A stretch of 17,824 nucleotides of DNA, taken from NCBI GenBank assembly GCA_023457535.1, contig JAEWLN010000022.1, forward strand, positions 1-17,824. The letters run 5' to 3'. The notes beneath the pieces were generated by a model. That model was not told where the DNA came from, made no database searches, and saw only the letters and a program-made list of their open reading frames with translations. Source of the DNA: Bacteroidota bacterium (GTDB taxonomy: Bacteria > Bacteroidota > Bacteroidia > Flavobacteriales > Flavobacteriaceae). Position numbers and translations under genes: made by a program. Positions 5,412 through 13,252 of the stretch are shown piece by piece; within the stretch, counting starts at the first letter, position 1; every line of letters begins with the position of its first letter.

Positions 5412-8117
5412 CTATCGAAGCACCCTGTCCGGCACGGTTCGTTTCTCCCACTTGATGTCACTGAGCACGCCAGACTTGATCCCGATAAAAAACGACCAAT
5501 AGGCGTTGTCGCCAAACGGCGTCCAGTTAAAATCCATACGCCAGGACAACAAATCGCGCTCGAATCGAAGTTGGGTAAAGGTAACGCCTTTTTGCACAAA
5601 ATCATATCCGGTCGAAACACCCACTTTCCAGCGCGGGGTCAAATCGGTGTTGGCCGAGACCATAAGCGAGTTGCCCGTGATCGATTTTTCGCGGCGCGTG
5701 TTGGTGTACGTGAGCTGGTAGGCGAAAGTCATGTCCCACGGCAGTTCGGCATTGAAAAAGCCCGGGAATTCGGATTCTTCGTCGTCATCGGTGAATTGGC
5801 TCTGCCGGCGGTCGCTGAAATCGGTGTTGGTCCCGAACAGATCATCGTCGCGCCCACCGTTGCGCAAGCCTTGCGTATTTTCTTTTTTGCGGCTGTCGTT
5901 GTCGCGGCTCGAGAGCGAATAATTGACCGTCATGTTCGCGCTGGTCATCCGGAAGAGGCTACCGCCGTTGTCAATGTTCCATTTTTCGATCGTGCGTCCG
6001 GCATTGTCCAGCGCGTACGGGTTGAGCGTCATGCCAAAATTGACATTCATTTTGTCTTTGAACAAAACCGTTCCGCCGCTCAGTCGCAGTGGTGCCCAGC
6101 GCAATGAATCGGCAGAAATATTGTAACTCGTGGACAAATTCAGGTTGTTGAGCAACATGACTTTGCGCGGTTCGGTCTTTGTGGTGTCGCGGTCGGTCAC
6201 CTTGGCCTCGAACGTATTGCTCAGCGAGAACCCGACGCTGCTCGAATTGAACTTTCCCGGACTGCCAAAAATTCCCTGTTCGAAACGCGTGTATTCGCGC
6301 AAGTCCATGCGGCCGCTGGCATCGGTGGCATAAGTGTCGTAATATTTTTCAAAGCTCGGCGTGTAATTGTACGATACAGATGGACGCATCACGTGACGCA
6401 GGGCCTGTATTTTCTTGGTGTCACCAAATTTAAACGTACCGTAAATCGTCGTTCCGAGGCTCGATGAAAAGTTGTAGGTACGAAATGCGTCGAATCCGCT
6501 GACCTCCGTAATGGTATCGCGTGCCGTCAAGGGATTGTAAGATTTCCTGATCGTTTTCAAATACCACACTTCATTGTAATTGACCGATGTGGTAGCGCTG
6601 AAATACTTGAAGATCTTAAAATTGGTCGACAGCGGGATGGAATGTTGAAATCCGGTTTGCGCGCCTTTGAACATTTCCGATCTGAAAAAAAGCGAATCGG
6701 TGGTTTGGAAACGGTTTTCGCCGCGCAGGTTGTACTGCAGATTGATGTTCTTGAAAAAGCCTTTTTTAGCGCCATCCTTGGGAGCAAACGGGTAAATGCG
6801 GTCAATGCTGAATTGCAGCGTCGGCAAGGTCATGTTGATGATCTCTGTTTGCGTGTTTTGCGTGTGCGTCGCGGCCAGGGAGAGGTTCATCACCGGCTCG
6901 GTGTTGAAGGTTTTTGAATACGATATGGACGAACTCAGCGTATTGTTGAGTTGTGACCCTACGTTCATCTGGTTGATCGATTGCTGGAAGTATTTTGAGC
7001 TACCCAGGTTGACCGATGCCGAGAAGCGCGAACTTGGGTTGGACTTGGCATCCTGTGAATGCGCCCACTGGATGTTGTAGATTCTGGACTTGGAATAATC
7101 GGGCAAACCGCGTTCGCTGTTGATCTGGTTCTCAAAGCGCACATTGACATTGCCCCTAAAACGATAACGCCACGCATAGCTGCTCTCAAAGCGCATCGCA
7201 TAACTGCCGTTGGTGTAATAATCCCCAAGCACAGCCAGGTCATAATGGTCGCTCAGTGAAAAATAGTAGCCGCCGTTTTGCAGGAAATAGCCGCGCGCAT
7301 TCGTATCGCCAAAGGTAGGGATGATCAGTCCGGATTGGTTTTCGGTCGTCATCGGAAAAAACGCAAATGGCAATGCAATGGGTGTCGGTACATCGGCAAT
7401 GACCATGTTCGTCAGGCCGGTGACCACTTTCTTTTTGGGGACGAACTTGATTTTGTTGGTGTAGAAATAATATTCGGGATCTTCGATGTCCTTGGCCGTG
7501 GTAAACCGCGCGCCTTTGAGGAAATAGACCGAATCGTTGATGCGCTTGGAAACTTCGGCCTTGACCTTGAATTCGCCCTGGTCCGTGCGCGAATTCCAAA
7601 TCAGCGCTTTTTTGGTTTTGTAGTTGAACCGGATCGAATCGGGTTCGACCACATTCGAGCCTTGCTTGAACACCGGATATTGCGTCAGCGTCCCGGTGGA
7701 ATCCTTGATGCGGCCGGCATAGACTTCGTTTTTCTCGTAATTGAAAACAATCAACCCCGATTTGAGTTCGATGTCCTGATAATACAATTCGGCCTTGTCA
7801 TACAGCGTGATGAGTTTTTGCTTTTGGTCGAGTTTGGCGTATTTCTCAGCCTTGTAGCGGATTTTGCTCTCCAGGACAGCCTTTTTTTGTTTGATACTGT
7901 CAGTAGGAATAGTGTCTGCGAGTTTGCCCTGGGCTTCTTTAAGGCTGATCGCGATGCTATCTGTTTGGGTTTTAGCAGCTCCCGGATCGGGTTGTTTTTT
8001 GTTTTCCTGTGCATGGGTTTTACCAATTCCGATTGTTAGGAAAAATGCTGATAAAACGATATGAAATAAGTTTGTGCGCAAAGGATTTAGTGCTATTTTT
8101 GTAAAAATATGGCCCAT
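5412..8117 (-). CDS. lptD: LptD-like outer-membrane LPS assembly protein
   Basis: LptD forms the outer-membrane barrel that inserts lipopolysaccharide into the outer leaflet. From the ATG at 8117 the product has 901 residues. A signal peptide precedes THAQ at about residue 37. An OstA/LptA-like periplasmic region covers about 90-240 (AELYYQDIELKSGLIVFNY and strand repeats after it). ALPFAFFP (about 248) and SGLIIPTFG (about 262) mark the start of the barrel, as in proteobacterial LptD. The remainder is rich in alternating aromatic beta-strands and ends near WSFFIGIKSG. An in-frame TTG at 8141 would add eight residues, but a promoter-like TAAGTTTG overlaps that region, so ATG 8117 is preferred. 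It is divergent from the amidase gene and upstream of ridA. No conserved pair of disulfide cysteines is evident, unlike E. coli LptD. Confidence 0.9.
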   Translation of the reverse strand: MGHIFTKIALNPLRTNLFHIVLSAFFLTIGIGKTHAQENKKQPDPGAAKTQTDSIAISLKEAQGKLADTIPTDSIKQKKAVLESKIRYKAEKYAKLDQKQKLITLYDKAELYYQDIELKSGLIVFNYEKNEVYAGRIKDSTGTLTQYPVFKQGSNVVEPDSIRFNYKTKKALIWNSRTDQGEFKVKAEVSKRINDSVYFLKGARFTTAKDIEDPEYYFYTNKIKFVPKKKVVTGLTNMVIADVPTPIALPFAFFPMTTENQSGLIIPTFGDTNARGYFLQNGGYYFSLSDHYDLAVLGDYYTNGSYAMRFESSYAWRYRFRGNVNVRFENQINSERGLPDYSKSRIYNIQWAHSQDAKSNPSSRFSASVNLGSSKYFQQSINQMNVGSQLNNTLSSSISYSKTFNTEPVMNLSLAATHTQNTQTEIINMTLPTLQFSIDRIYPFAPKDGAKKGFFKNINLQYNLRGENRFQTTDSLFFRSEMFKGAQTGFQHSIPLSTNFKIFKYFSATTSVNYNEVWYLKTIRKSYNPLTARDTITEVSGFDAFRTYNFSSSLGTTIYGTFKFGDTKKIQALRHVMRPSVSYNYTPSFEKYYDTYATDASGRMDLREYTRFEQGIFGSPGKFNSSSVGFSLSNTFEAKVTDRDTTKTEPRKVMLLNNLNLSTSYNISADSLRWAPLRLSGGTVLFKDKMNVNFGMTLNPYALDNAGRTIEKWNIDNGGSLFRMTSANMTVNYSLSSRDNDSRKKENTQGLRNGGRDDDLFGTNTDFSDRRQSQFTDDDEESEFPGFFNAELPWDMTFAYQLTYTNTRREKSITGNSLMVSANTDLTPRWKVGVSTGYDFVQKGVTFTQLRFERDLLSWRMDFNWTPFGDNAYWSFFIGIKSGVLSDIKWEKRTVPDRVLR

Positions 8118-8128
8118 TTTTGACGCGC

Positions 8129-8155
8129 CAAACTTACGCAATATTTTCGGTCAAA
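8129..8155 (-). promoter_or_regulatory. Probable lptD promoter
   Basis: On the minus strand TAAGTTTG (8136 down to 8129) matches the Bacteroidota -7 box TAnnTTTG exactly. TTTG (8155 down to 8152) lies 15 bases upstream, slightly closer than usual. Transcription would begin only a few bases before the ATG at 8117, implying a nearly leaderless mRNA. Confidence 0.4.
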
Positions 8156-8204
8156 AATAAACATTTATACATTTTAAACCCACAGGGTTTGGATTAAAAT
8201 TAAC

Positions 8205-8216
8205 TTTAATTGTCAA
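8205..8216 (+). promoter_or_regulatory. 12-base leader word shared with pfkA
   Basis: TTTAATTGTCAA ends one base before the amidase ATG and is identical to 1463-1474 before pfkA. TAACTTTA at 8201-8208 resembles a -7 box with one mismatch, but no TTTG lies at the expected distance. Confidence 0.25.
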
Positions 8217-8217
8217 C

Positions 8218-9381
8218 ATGATTAACCTCCGTAATTTCAAGTATTTATTGCTGTTCGCAGCCTTTACGGTCGCTTTTTCCTCCCATAGTCAATCAGGTTC
8301 AAAATTCAAAGTGGCGCTTGACGCTGGTCATGGTGCGCACGATTTTGGCGCGACCTATCACGGACACATCGAAAAGAACATTGCCCTTGCCGTAGTGCTC
8401 AAAGTAGGGAAAATTCTCGAAAAGAACCCCAACATCGAGGTGATCTACACGCGCAAAAACGATGTTTTCATCGATCTGGTCGAGCGCGCCAATATCGCCA
8501 ATCGCGCCGATGCCAACATCTTTGTGTCGATCCACTGCAACGCAAACAAGAATACGGCCGCCGACGGGTGCGAAACCTACGTAATGGGTCTCAATAAAAA
8601 CGCGTCCAACCTCGCTGTGGCAAAGGCCGAAAACGCCGTAATCACGCTGGAGAAGGATTACAAACAAAAATACGAAGGGTTCGATCCGAACAATCCGGGA
8701 TCGATGATTGGCGTACAACTGATGCAGGAAGAATACCTTGAAAACTCAATCGCACTGGCCAGCAAAATACAGGATCGGTTCGTCAACGACAACGAGCGCA
8801 AGAACCGGGGCGTGAAACAGGCGCCGTTCATGGTCTTGCACAAAGCGTACATGCCGCGCGTACTGATCGAAATGGGTTTTATCTCGAACCCGGCCGAAGG
8901 GGCTTATCTCGACTCTGAAGACGGCCAGAATGAAACGGCGCAGGCCATCGCCAATGCCATCATTAGCTACAAAAAAGAATACTACGGCAACGGCGCGGGC
9001 GAGCCTGGCGAAGAAAAACCGTCCAAAAAAGTAAAGCCGACGCCAACGGACGATACCACTACCGAGGAACCTGTCGCGCAACGACCAGCCGAAAACAAAC
9101 CAGAGCCCAAGACCGAGCCTGCAACCGGTACCGTATTTAAGGTCCAGATCGCAGCGGTGGGGCGCAAAATCGAAACCACGCCTTCGAACTTCAAGGGTTT
9201 GAGCGGCGTATCGGTAATGACCGACAACGGTTCGCTTTACAAATACATGTACGGCAATACCGCTGATTATGAGACGGCCAAACGCAATTTGGAGGAAGCC
9301 AGATCCAAAGGTTATTCCGGTGCCTATCTCGTGGCGTTCCGCGACGGGAAAAAAATCACGATACAGGAAGCGCTGAAGTAA
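8218..9381 (+). CDS. N-acetylmuramoyl-L-alanine amidase with C-terminal SPOR domain
   Basis: This secreted zinc amidase cuts the bond between N-acetylmuramic acid and the stem peptide of peptidoglycan. Of 387 residues, 1-25 form a signal peptide ending near SHSQ. The Amidase_3 domain (about 29-253) shows His38 in LDAGHG, Glu52 in HIEKNIAL and His106 in SIHCNA as zinc ligands, and Glu218 in LIEMGFISN as the catalytic residue. A Pro/Glu/Lys/Thr-rich linker (about 258-304) leads to a SPOR-like domain (about 306-387), which in other bacteria binds denuded glycan at division sites. The gene diverges from lptD across a 100-base gap. The MCE gene follows after 44 bases, and in that gap TATTTTTG (9404-9411) matches a -7 box without a -33 partner. 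Daughter-cell separation is the likely role but is inferred. Confidence 0.95.
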   Translation: MINLRNFKYLLLFAAFTVAFSSHSQSGSKFKVALDAGHGAHDFGATYHGHIEKNIALAVVLKVGKILEKNPNIEVIYTRKNDVFIDLVERANIANRADANIFVSIHCNANKNTAADGCETYVMGLNKNASNLAVAKAENAVITLEKDYKQKYEGFDPNNPGSMIGVQLMQEEYLENSIALASKIQDRFVNDNERKNRGVKQAPFMVLHKAYMPRVLIEMGFISNPAEGAYLDSEDGQNETAQAIANAIISYKKEYYGNGAGEPGEEKPSKKVKPTPTDDTTTEEPVAQRPAENKPEPKTEPATGTVFKVQIAAVGRKIETTPSNFKGLSGVSVMTDNGSLYKYMYGNTADYETAKRNLEEARSKGYSGAYLVAFRDGKKITIQEALK

Positions 9382-9425
9382 ACGCCATACCGAATAAAAG
9401 TCTTATTTTTGTTAAAAACATTATT

Positions 9426-10382
9426 TTGAAAATCAGCAGAGAAATTAAAACCGCCATATTGGTCATTTCCTCGATCCTGTTGTTCATTTGGGGCTACAGT
9501 TTCTTAAAAGGCCGCGACCTGCTCAGCAATTACCGCACATTTTACGTTCATTATGACAATGTTGAAGGACTCGCCGCCTCGGCTGCCGTTACGATCAACG
9601 GATTGGTGGTAGGCAAGGTTGAAAAAATCGAATTTGTGGACAAGCTTGGTAAACTGCGCGTGGAAATGCAGATCAAATCCGATTTTCCGATCTCCAAATC
9701 CAGCATTGCCGCGCTCTACGAACCGGGACTTATCGCAGGAAAACAAATCCAGATCCTGCCCAATTACGAAGACCAGACCCCGGCGCAATCCGGCGATGTG
9801 CTGCAAGGCAAGGTCGTTCCGGGACTGACCGCATTGGTTGGCGAAAAACTCACGCCCATTAGCGAAGACCTGACCAAAGTGCTCAAAAATGCAGACCGTC
9901 TGCTGACCAATGTCAATAACGTTATCGACAAAGACACCCAGGCCAACCTGCGCAAAGCCATTGCGGAACTGCGTACGACAATGGAGGAGTTCCACCGCGC
10001 ATCGGGCAGTTTGAACGGTATCCTGGACAACAATAAGCAAAAGATCGACGGCATTGTGACCAATTTCAACAAAGTTTCGAAAGATTTCTCCTCCATATCA
10101 GACTCGCTTCAAAAAGCCGATCTGGGCAAAACCGTCAAAAAATTGCAGCTCACGCTCGACAGTGTCGACAAGATCATCGCAGGCATCGAATCGGGCAACG
10201 GCACAATGGGCAAACTCATCAAAGACGACAAACTTTACAACGAACTTACCGCCGCGTCCAATGAGCTCGAATTGCTTTTGCAGGACGTTCGGCTGAACCC
10301 GACGCGGTATGTGAACGTGTCGCTGTTTGGCAAAAAGAACAAGCCGTACGTGGCGCCGGTCAACGATACGGTTCAAAAATAA
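9426..10382 (+). CDS. MlaD/MCE family lipid-transport substrate-binding protein
   Basis: MlaD-type proteins sit in the inner membrane and bind phospholipids in the periplasm for an ABC system that moves lipids between the two membranes. The 318-residue product has one N-terminal membrane segment (about 9-26) and an MCE domain (about 36-115; DNVEGLAASAAVTINGL and GKQIQI are recognisable). A long helical, probably coiled-coil tail (about 140-285) ends in NPTRYVNVSLFGKK, which I recall as typical of Bacteroidota homologues. The start is TTG at 9426; no ATG exists nearby and translation from there gives the expected KISREIKTAIL start. It follows the amidase by 44 bases and precedes the Fe-S membrane gene by 10, so an operon is likely. 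The permease and ATPase partners (MlaE, MlaF) are not in the window. Confidence 0.9.
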   Translation: MKISREIKTAILVISSILLFIWGYSFLKGRDLLSNYRTFYVHYDNVEGLAASAAVTINGLVVGKVEKIEFVDKLGKLRVEMQIKSDFPISKSSIAALYEPGLIAGKQIQILPNYEDQTPAQSGDVLQGKVVPGLTALVGEKLTPISEDLTKVLKNADRLLTNVNNVIDKDTQANLRKAIAELRTTMEEFHRASGSLNGILDNNKQKIDGIVTNFNKVSKDFSSISDSLQKADLGKTVKKLQLTLDSVDKIIAGIESGNGTMGKLIKDDKLYNELTAASNELELLLQDVRLNPTRYVNVSLFGKKNKPYVAPVNDTVQK

Positions 10383-10392
10383 AATTCGGTTT

Positions 10393-11724
10393 ATGGCTTA
10401 TCTGGACAATCTTTTTTTCGTAATCATCCTGGCCGTTGGTGTAGGATATTTTGCGATGAATGTCAAAAAATTAGTACGCAACATCAACCTCGGGCGCGAC
10501 ATTGACCGCAGCGACAATCCGGCTGCGCGCTGGGGCAATATGGCGCTGATCGCACTCGGGCAGTCTAAAATGGTGCGCCGCCCGATTGCCGGAATTCTGC
10601 ACATTTTCGTCTATGCGGGATTTGTGATCATCAACATCGAAGTGCTCGAAATTGTGATCGACGGGATTTTTGGCACACACCGCATCTTTTCGTTCATGGG
10701 CGGGTTTTACAGCTTTTTGATCGGTTCGTTCGAAATTCTGGCTTTGCTCGTATTGGTTGCTGTCATTACGTTTTTTATCCGACGTAACATCATTAAGCTC
10801 AGGCGTTTTATCCATTCCGATTTAAAGGGTTGGCCCAAGAGCGACGCCAATTATATTTTGTACATTGAAACGGTCTTGATGGTGTTTTTTCTGGTGATGA
10901 ACGCCGCCGATTACCACTTGCAGATGCTCGGCTTCGGGCATTATGAAAAAGCAGGTGCTTTTCCCGTCTCGCAATTCATCCAACCGGTGTTCAACGGCAT
11001 GGATCCAAGTGCGGTGATGATGATCGAGCGCGCGGTTTGGTGGATGCATATCATCGGGATCCTGTTCTTTTTGAACTATCTGTATTATTCGAAGCATTTA
11101 CACATTTTGCTTGCATTCCCCAATACGTGGTACGCCGATTTAAAGCCAAAGGGCCAGTTCGACAACCTTGAATCGGTCACCAATGAAGTCAAACTGATGA
11201 TGGACCCGAACGCCGATCCGTTTGCCGCTGCGCCGGCCGCAGATGAAAATGCCGTGCCGCAAAAATTTGGCGCGCAGGACGTACAGGATCTCAACTGGGT
11301 GCAACTTATGAACGCCTATACGTGTACCGAGTGCGGCCGTTGTACCTCGGCATGCCCGGCCAATATCACGGGCAAAAAACTCTCGCCGCGCAAAATCATG
11401 ATGGATACGCGCGACCGGCTCGAAGAGGTAGGCCGCAACATCGACGCGAACAAAGGTGTTTTTATCCCGGACAACAAAACATTGCTCAATGACTACATCA
11501 CCCCCGAGGAGCTGTGGGCGTGTACCTCGTGCAATGCGTGTGTGGAGGAATGTCCGGTCAACATCAGCCCGCTGTCGATTATCATGGACATGCGGCGTTA
11601 TCTGGTCATGGAGCAAAGCGCGGCCCCGATGTCGCTCAACGCCATGATGACCAATGTAGAAAACAACGGTGCCCCATGGCAGTACAGCCAGCAGGACAGA
11701 TTGAACTGGAAAAACGAAAATTAA
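10393..11724 (+). CDS. Membrane-bound electron-transfer protein: NarI-like helices fused to two 4Fe-4S sites
   Basis: The 443-residue product has about five membrane helices (roughly 5-23, 66-88, 107-130, 153-172, 218-236). A cytoplasmic domain follows with two ferredoxin-type motifs: Cys311/314/317/321 (CTECGRCTSACP) and Cys377/380/383/387 (CTSCNACVEECP). The membrane part resembles NarI/DsrM-type haem b proteins: His70, His219 and His237 are candidate haem ligands. Ferredoxin domains of this HdrC type pass electrons to a CCG-domain partner, and such a gene follows one gene later (12333). The ATG at 10393 is chosen because the open frame upstream overlaps the MCE gene. It lies 10 bases after that gene. 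Substrate and quinone involvement are unknown. After the stop come a period-7 repeat and a terminator-like hairpin. Confidence 0.85.
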   Translation: MAYLDNLFFVIILAVGVGYFAMNVKKLVRNINLGRDIDRSDNPAARWGNMALIALGQSKMVRRPIAGILHIFVYAGFVIINIEVLEIVIDGIFGTHRIFSFMGGFYSFLIGSFEILALLVLVAVITFFIRRNIIKLRRFIHSDLKGWPKSDANYILYIETVLMVFFLVMNAADYHLQMLGFGHYEKAGAFPVSQFIQPVFNGMDPSAVMMIERAVWWMHIIGILFFLNYLYYSKHLHILLAFPNTWYADLKPKGQFDNLESVTNEVKLMMDPNADPFAAAPAADENAVPQKFGAQDVQDLNWVQLMNAYTCTECGRCTSACPANITGKKLSPRKIMMDTRDRLEEVGRNIDANKGVFIPDNKTLLNDYITPEELWACTSCNACVEECPVNISPLSIIMDMRRYLVMEQSAAPMSLNAMMTNVENNGAPWQYSQQDRLNWKNEN

Positions 11725-11726
11725 AA

Positions 11727-11754
11727 TTTGAAAGTGTAAGGTCTGAAGTTTAAG
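11727..11754 (+). repeat. Degenerate period-7 repeat after the Fe-S membrane gene
   Basis: Units TTTGAAA, GTGTAAG, GTCTGAA and GTTTAAG follow directly, starting two bases after the stop codon. They keep the 7-base period of the pfkA-downstream array but have diverged. Confidence 0.55.
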
Positions 11755-11797
11755 TGGCTGCGATTTGCAAAAGCTTGAAACTGGGACTTTAAACAAT

Positions 11798-11832
11798 AAA
11801 AAACTCTTATAAAGTGAGGTTAAGAGGTTTTT
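11798..11832. terminator. Terminator-like hairpin before the HAD gene
   Basis: AAAAAACTCTTA (11798-11809) pairs with TAAGAGGTTTTT (11821-11832), with one A-G mismatch and an 11-base loop. A-rich and T-rich ends flank it, so it could work in either direction. It suggests that transcription from the amidase-MCE-FeS genes ends here, before the HAD gene. Confidence 0.6.
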
Positions 11833-11867
11833 GATTCAGATTACATTCAGACTTAAAAACCAACCCA

Positions 11868-12314
11868 ATGAAGACAGAAGAAATCGACGACAATTTACAA
11901 GAGACAACGCAGAACGGCCAAAAGATCAGCCCGATTCTGCCCGAAGGAATTAAAAATTACCTGATCGACATAGACGGGACGATTTGCGACGACATCCCCA
12001 ACGAAGAACCCGAACGGATGCTGACCGCGGCAGTGTATCCCGATGCGCTCGCCACTTTGAACAAATGGTATGATGAAGGGCACATTATCTTCTTTTTTAC
12101 CTCAAGGGCCGAGGCACACCGGGCGTATACAGAAACCTGGCTCAAAAAGCACGGTTTCAAATACCACGGGATGGTGATGGGCAAACCGCGCGGGGGCAAT
12201 TACCACTGGATCGACAACCACCTGGTCAAGGCCACGCGCTACCGCGGACAATTTACTGATCTGGTCGAAAAAGAAGTGACCATTCAGGTATTTGACGACG
12301 GAAAACACGAATAG
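11868..12314 (+). CDS. Small HAD-superfamily phosphatase-like protein, substrate unknown
   Basis: The 148-residue product has the HAD signature: motif I LIDIDGTI with nucleophile Asp34 and acid/base Asp36, motif II FFFTSR with Thr78, a candidate motif III Lys106 in MGKPRGGNYHW, and Asp116 (HWIDNH) as a possible metal ligand. Length and a minimal cap fit small HAD phosphatases or sugar-phosphate hydrolases; I recall database labels such as phosphoheptose isomerase on similar proteins, but nothing in the sequence supports isomerase activity. The first 27 residues are polar and probably disordered. A terminator-like hairpin lies upstream, and the CCG Fe-S gene starts 18 bases after the stop, so the two are probably co-transcribed. 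It separates the two halves of the proposed redox pair. Confidence 0.8.
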   Translation: MKTEEIDDNLQETTQNGQKISPILPEGIKNYLIDIDGTICDDIPNEEPERMLTAAVYPDALATLNKWYDEGHIIFFFTSRAEAHRAYTETWLKKHGFKYHGMVMGKPRGGNYHWIDNHLVKATRYRGQFTDLVEKEVTIQVFDDGKHE

Positions 12315-12332
12315 ACTAATTAAACGATAAAT

Positions 12333-13124
12333 ATGTCAGAAAGTTTAGTGGTGCCAACCATGGCCGAAATGCTTGCCAGCGGACAACAGCCCGAAGTTTT
12401 GTTTTGGGTTGGTTGTGCGGGCAGTTTTGACGACCGCGCCAAGAAAATCACCAAGGCGTTTGTAAAAATCCTGAACCGCGCCGGCGTTTCGTTTGCTGTG
12501 CTCGGAACAGAAGAAAGTTGTACGGGCGATCCGGCCAAGAGGGCAGGGAATGAATTTTTGTTCCAGATGCAGGCGATGATGAACATTGAAGTGCTCAACG
12601 CCTACGAGGCTAAAAAAATCGTTACGGCGTGCCCGCACTGTTTCAACACGCTCAAAAATGAATATCCAGAACTCGGCGGGACGTATGAGGTGGTCCACCA
12701 CACGCAATTTCTCAAATCGCTGCTCGACGACGGACGGCTCACCATTGAGGGCGGACAATTCAAAGGCAAAAAGATCACATTTCACGATCCGTGCTATCTC
12801 GGACGCGCCAACAACATTTATGAAGCCCCGCGCGATCTGATCCAAAAACTCGATGCCGAACTCGTCGAAATGAAGCGCTCTCGCTCCAACGGCCTGTGCT
12901 GTGGTGCGGGCGGCGCGCAAATGTTCAAGGACGCCGAACCCGGAAACAAGGAAATCAACATCGAACGCACGGAGGAAGCCCTCGAGACAGGTTCCGGAAT
13001 TATTGCCGCAGGCTGCCCCTTTTGCAATACGATGCTGACCGATGGCGTTAAAGCCAAAGAAAAGGAAGCTGATGTAAAGGTGTTGGATGTGGCTGAACTG
13101 ATTGCGCGTGCACAGGATCTGTGA
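12333..13124 (+). CDS. CCG-domain Fe-S oxidoreductase (HdrB/LutA-like)
   Basis: The 263-residue soluble protein has two cysteine-rich CCG-type domains. The first carries Cys28 (FWVGCAGSFDD), Cys63 and the pair Cys100/Cys103 (CPHCFNTLKNEYPELGG). The second carries Cys154 (HDPCYLGR), the pair Cys189-Cys190 (LCCGAGG) and Cys228/Cys231 (CPFC). In HdrB such motifs bind non-cubane 4Fe-4S clusters that handle thiol/disulfide chemistry; LutA and glycolate-oxidase relatives also carry them. It most plausibly forms a complex with the membrane protein at 10393-11724, which supplies the ferredoxin part that HdrD or DsrK carry in the same chain. The substrate is unknown. It starts at ATG 12333, 18 bases after the HAD gene; an 8-base tandem repeat begins immediately after its stop. 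Confidence 0.88.
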   Translation: MSESLVVPTMAEMLASGQQPEVLFWVGCAGSFDDRAKKITKAFVKILNRAGVSFAVLGTEESCTGDPAKRAGNEFLFQMQAMMNIEVLNAYEAKKIVTACPHCFNTLKNEYPELGGTYEVVHHTQFLKSLLDDGRLTIEGGQFKGKKITFHDPCYLGRANNIYEAPRDLIQKLDAELVEMKRSRSNGLCCGAGGAQMFKDAEPGNKEINIERTEEALETGSGIIAAGCPFCNTMLTDGVKAKEKEADVKVLDVAELIARAQDL

Positions 13125-13219
13125 GTTATAAAGTCATAAAGTCATAAAGTCATAAAGTCATAAAGGCTAAAGTCATAAAGGCGTAAAGGCGTAAAGTCAG
13201 AAAGTCGTAAAGGTCAAAA
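13125..13219 (+). repeat. Period-8 tandem repeat, about twelve units, abutting a stop codon
   Basis: The array starts at the first base after the CCG gene's stop. Units in order: GTTATAAA, four GTCATAAA, GGCTAAA (7 bases), GTCATAAA, two GGCGTAAA, GTCAGAAA, GTCGTAAA, GGTCAAAA. The first part is near-perfect and the last part degenerate. It has no spacers, so it is not a CRISPR array. Confidence 0.9.
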
Positions 13220-13252
13220 GGCCAATAAGAATAATAATAAGAATAGTTAAAA

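Noticed and set aside
5327..5620. N-terminal extension of RidA to 5620
   Set aside because: It would overlap the lptD coding end and give a protein nearly twice RidA size; the family start is at the GTG at 5326.
5376..6107. A 243-codon plus-strand open frame and similar long frames (for example 7278-8039) opposite lptD
   Set aside because: They lie antisense to a well-supported lptD gene, contain no recognisable motifs, and have an odd composition explained by codon bias of the real gene.
10327..10392. Upstream extension of the Fe-S membrane protein from ATG 10327
   Set aside because: It would overlap the end of the MCE gene and add a basic stretch before the natural start MAYLDNLFF at 10393.
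13125..13219. Possible CRISPR-like array
   Set aside because: Units are 8 bases with no unique spacers and no cas genes nearby; it is a simple tandem repeat.
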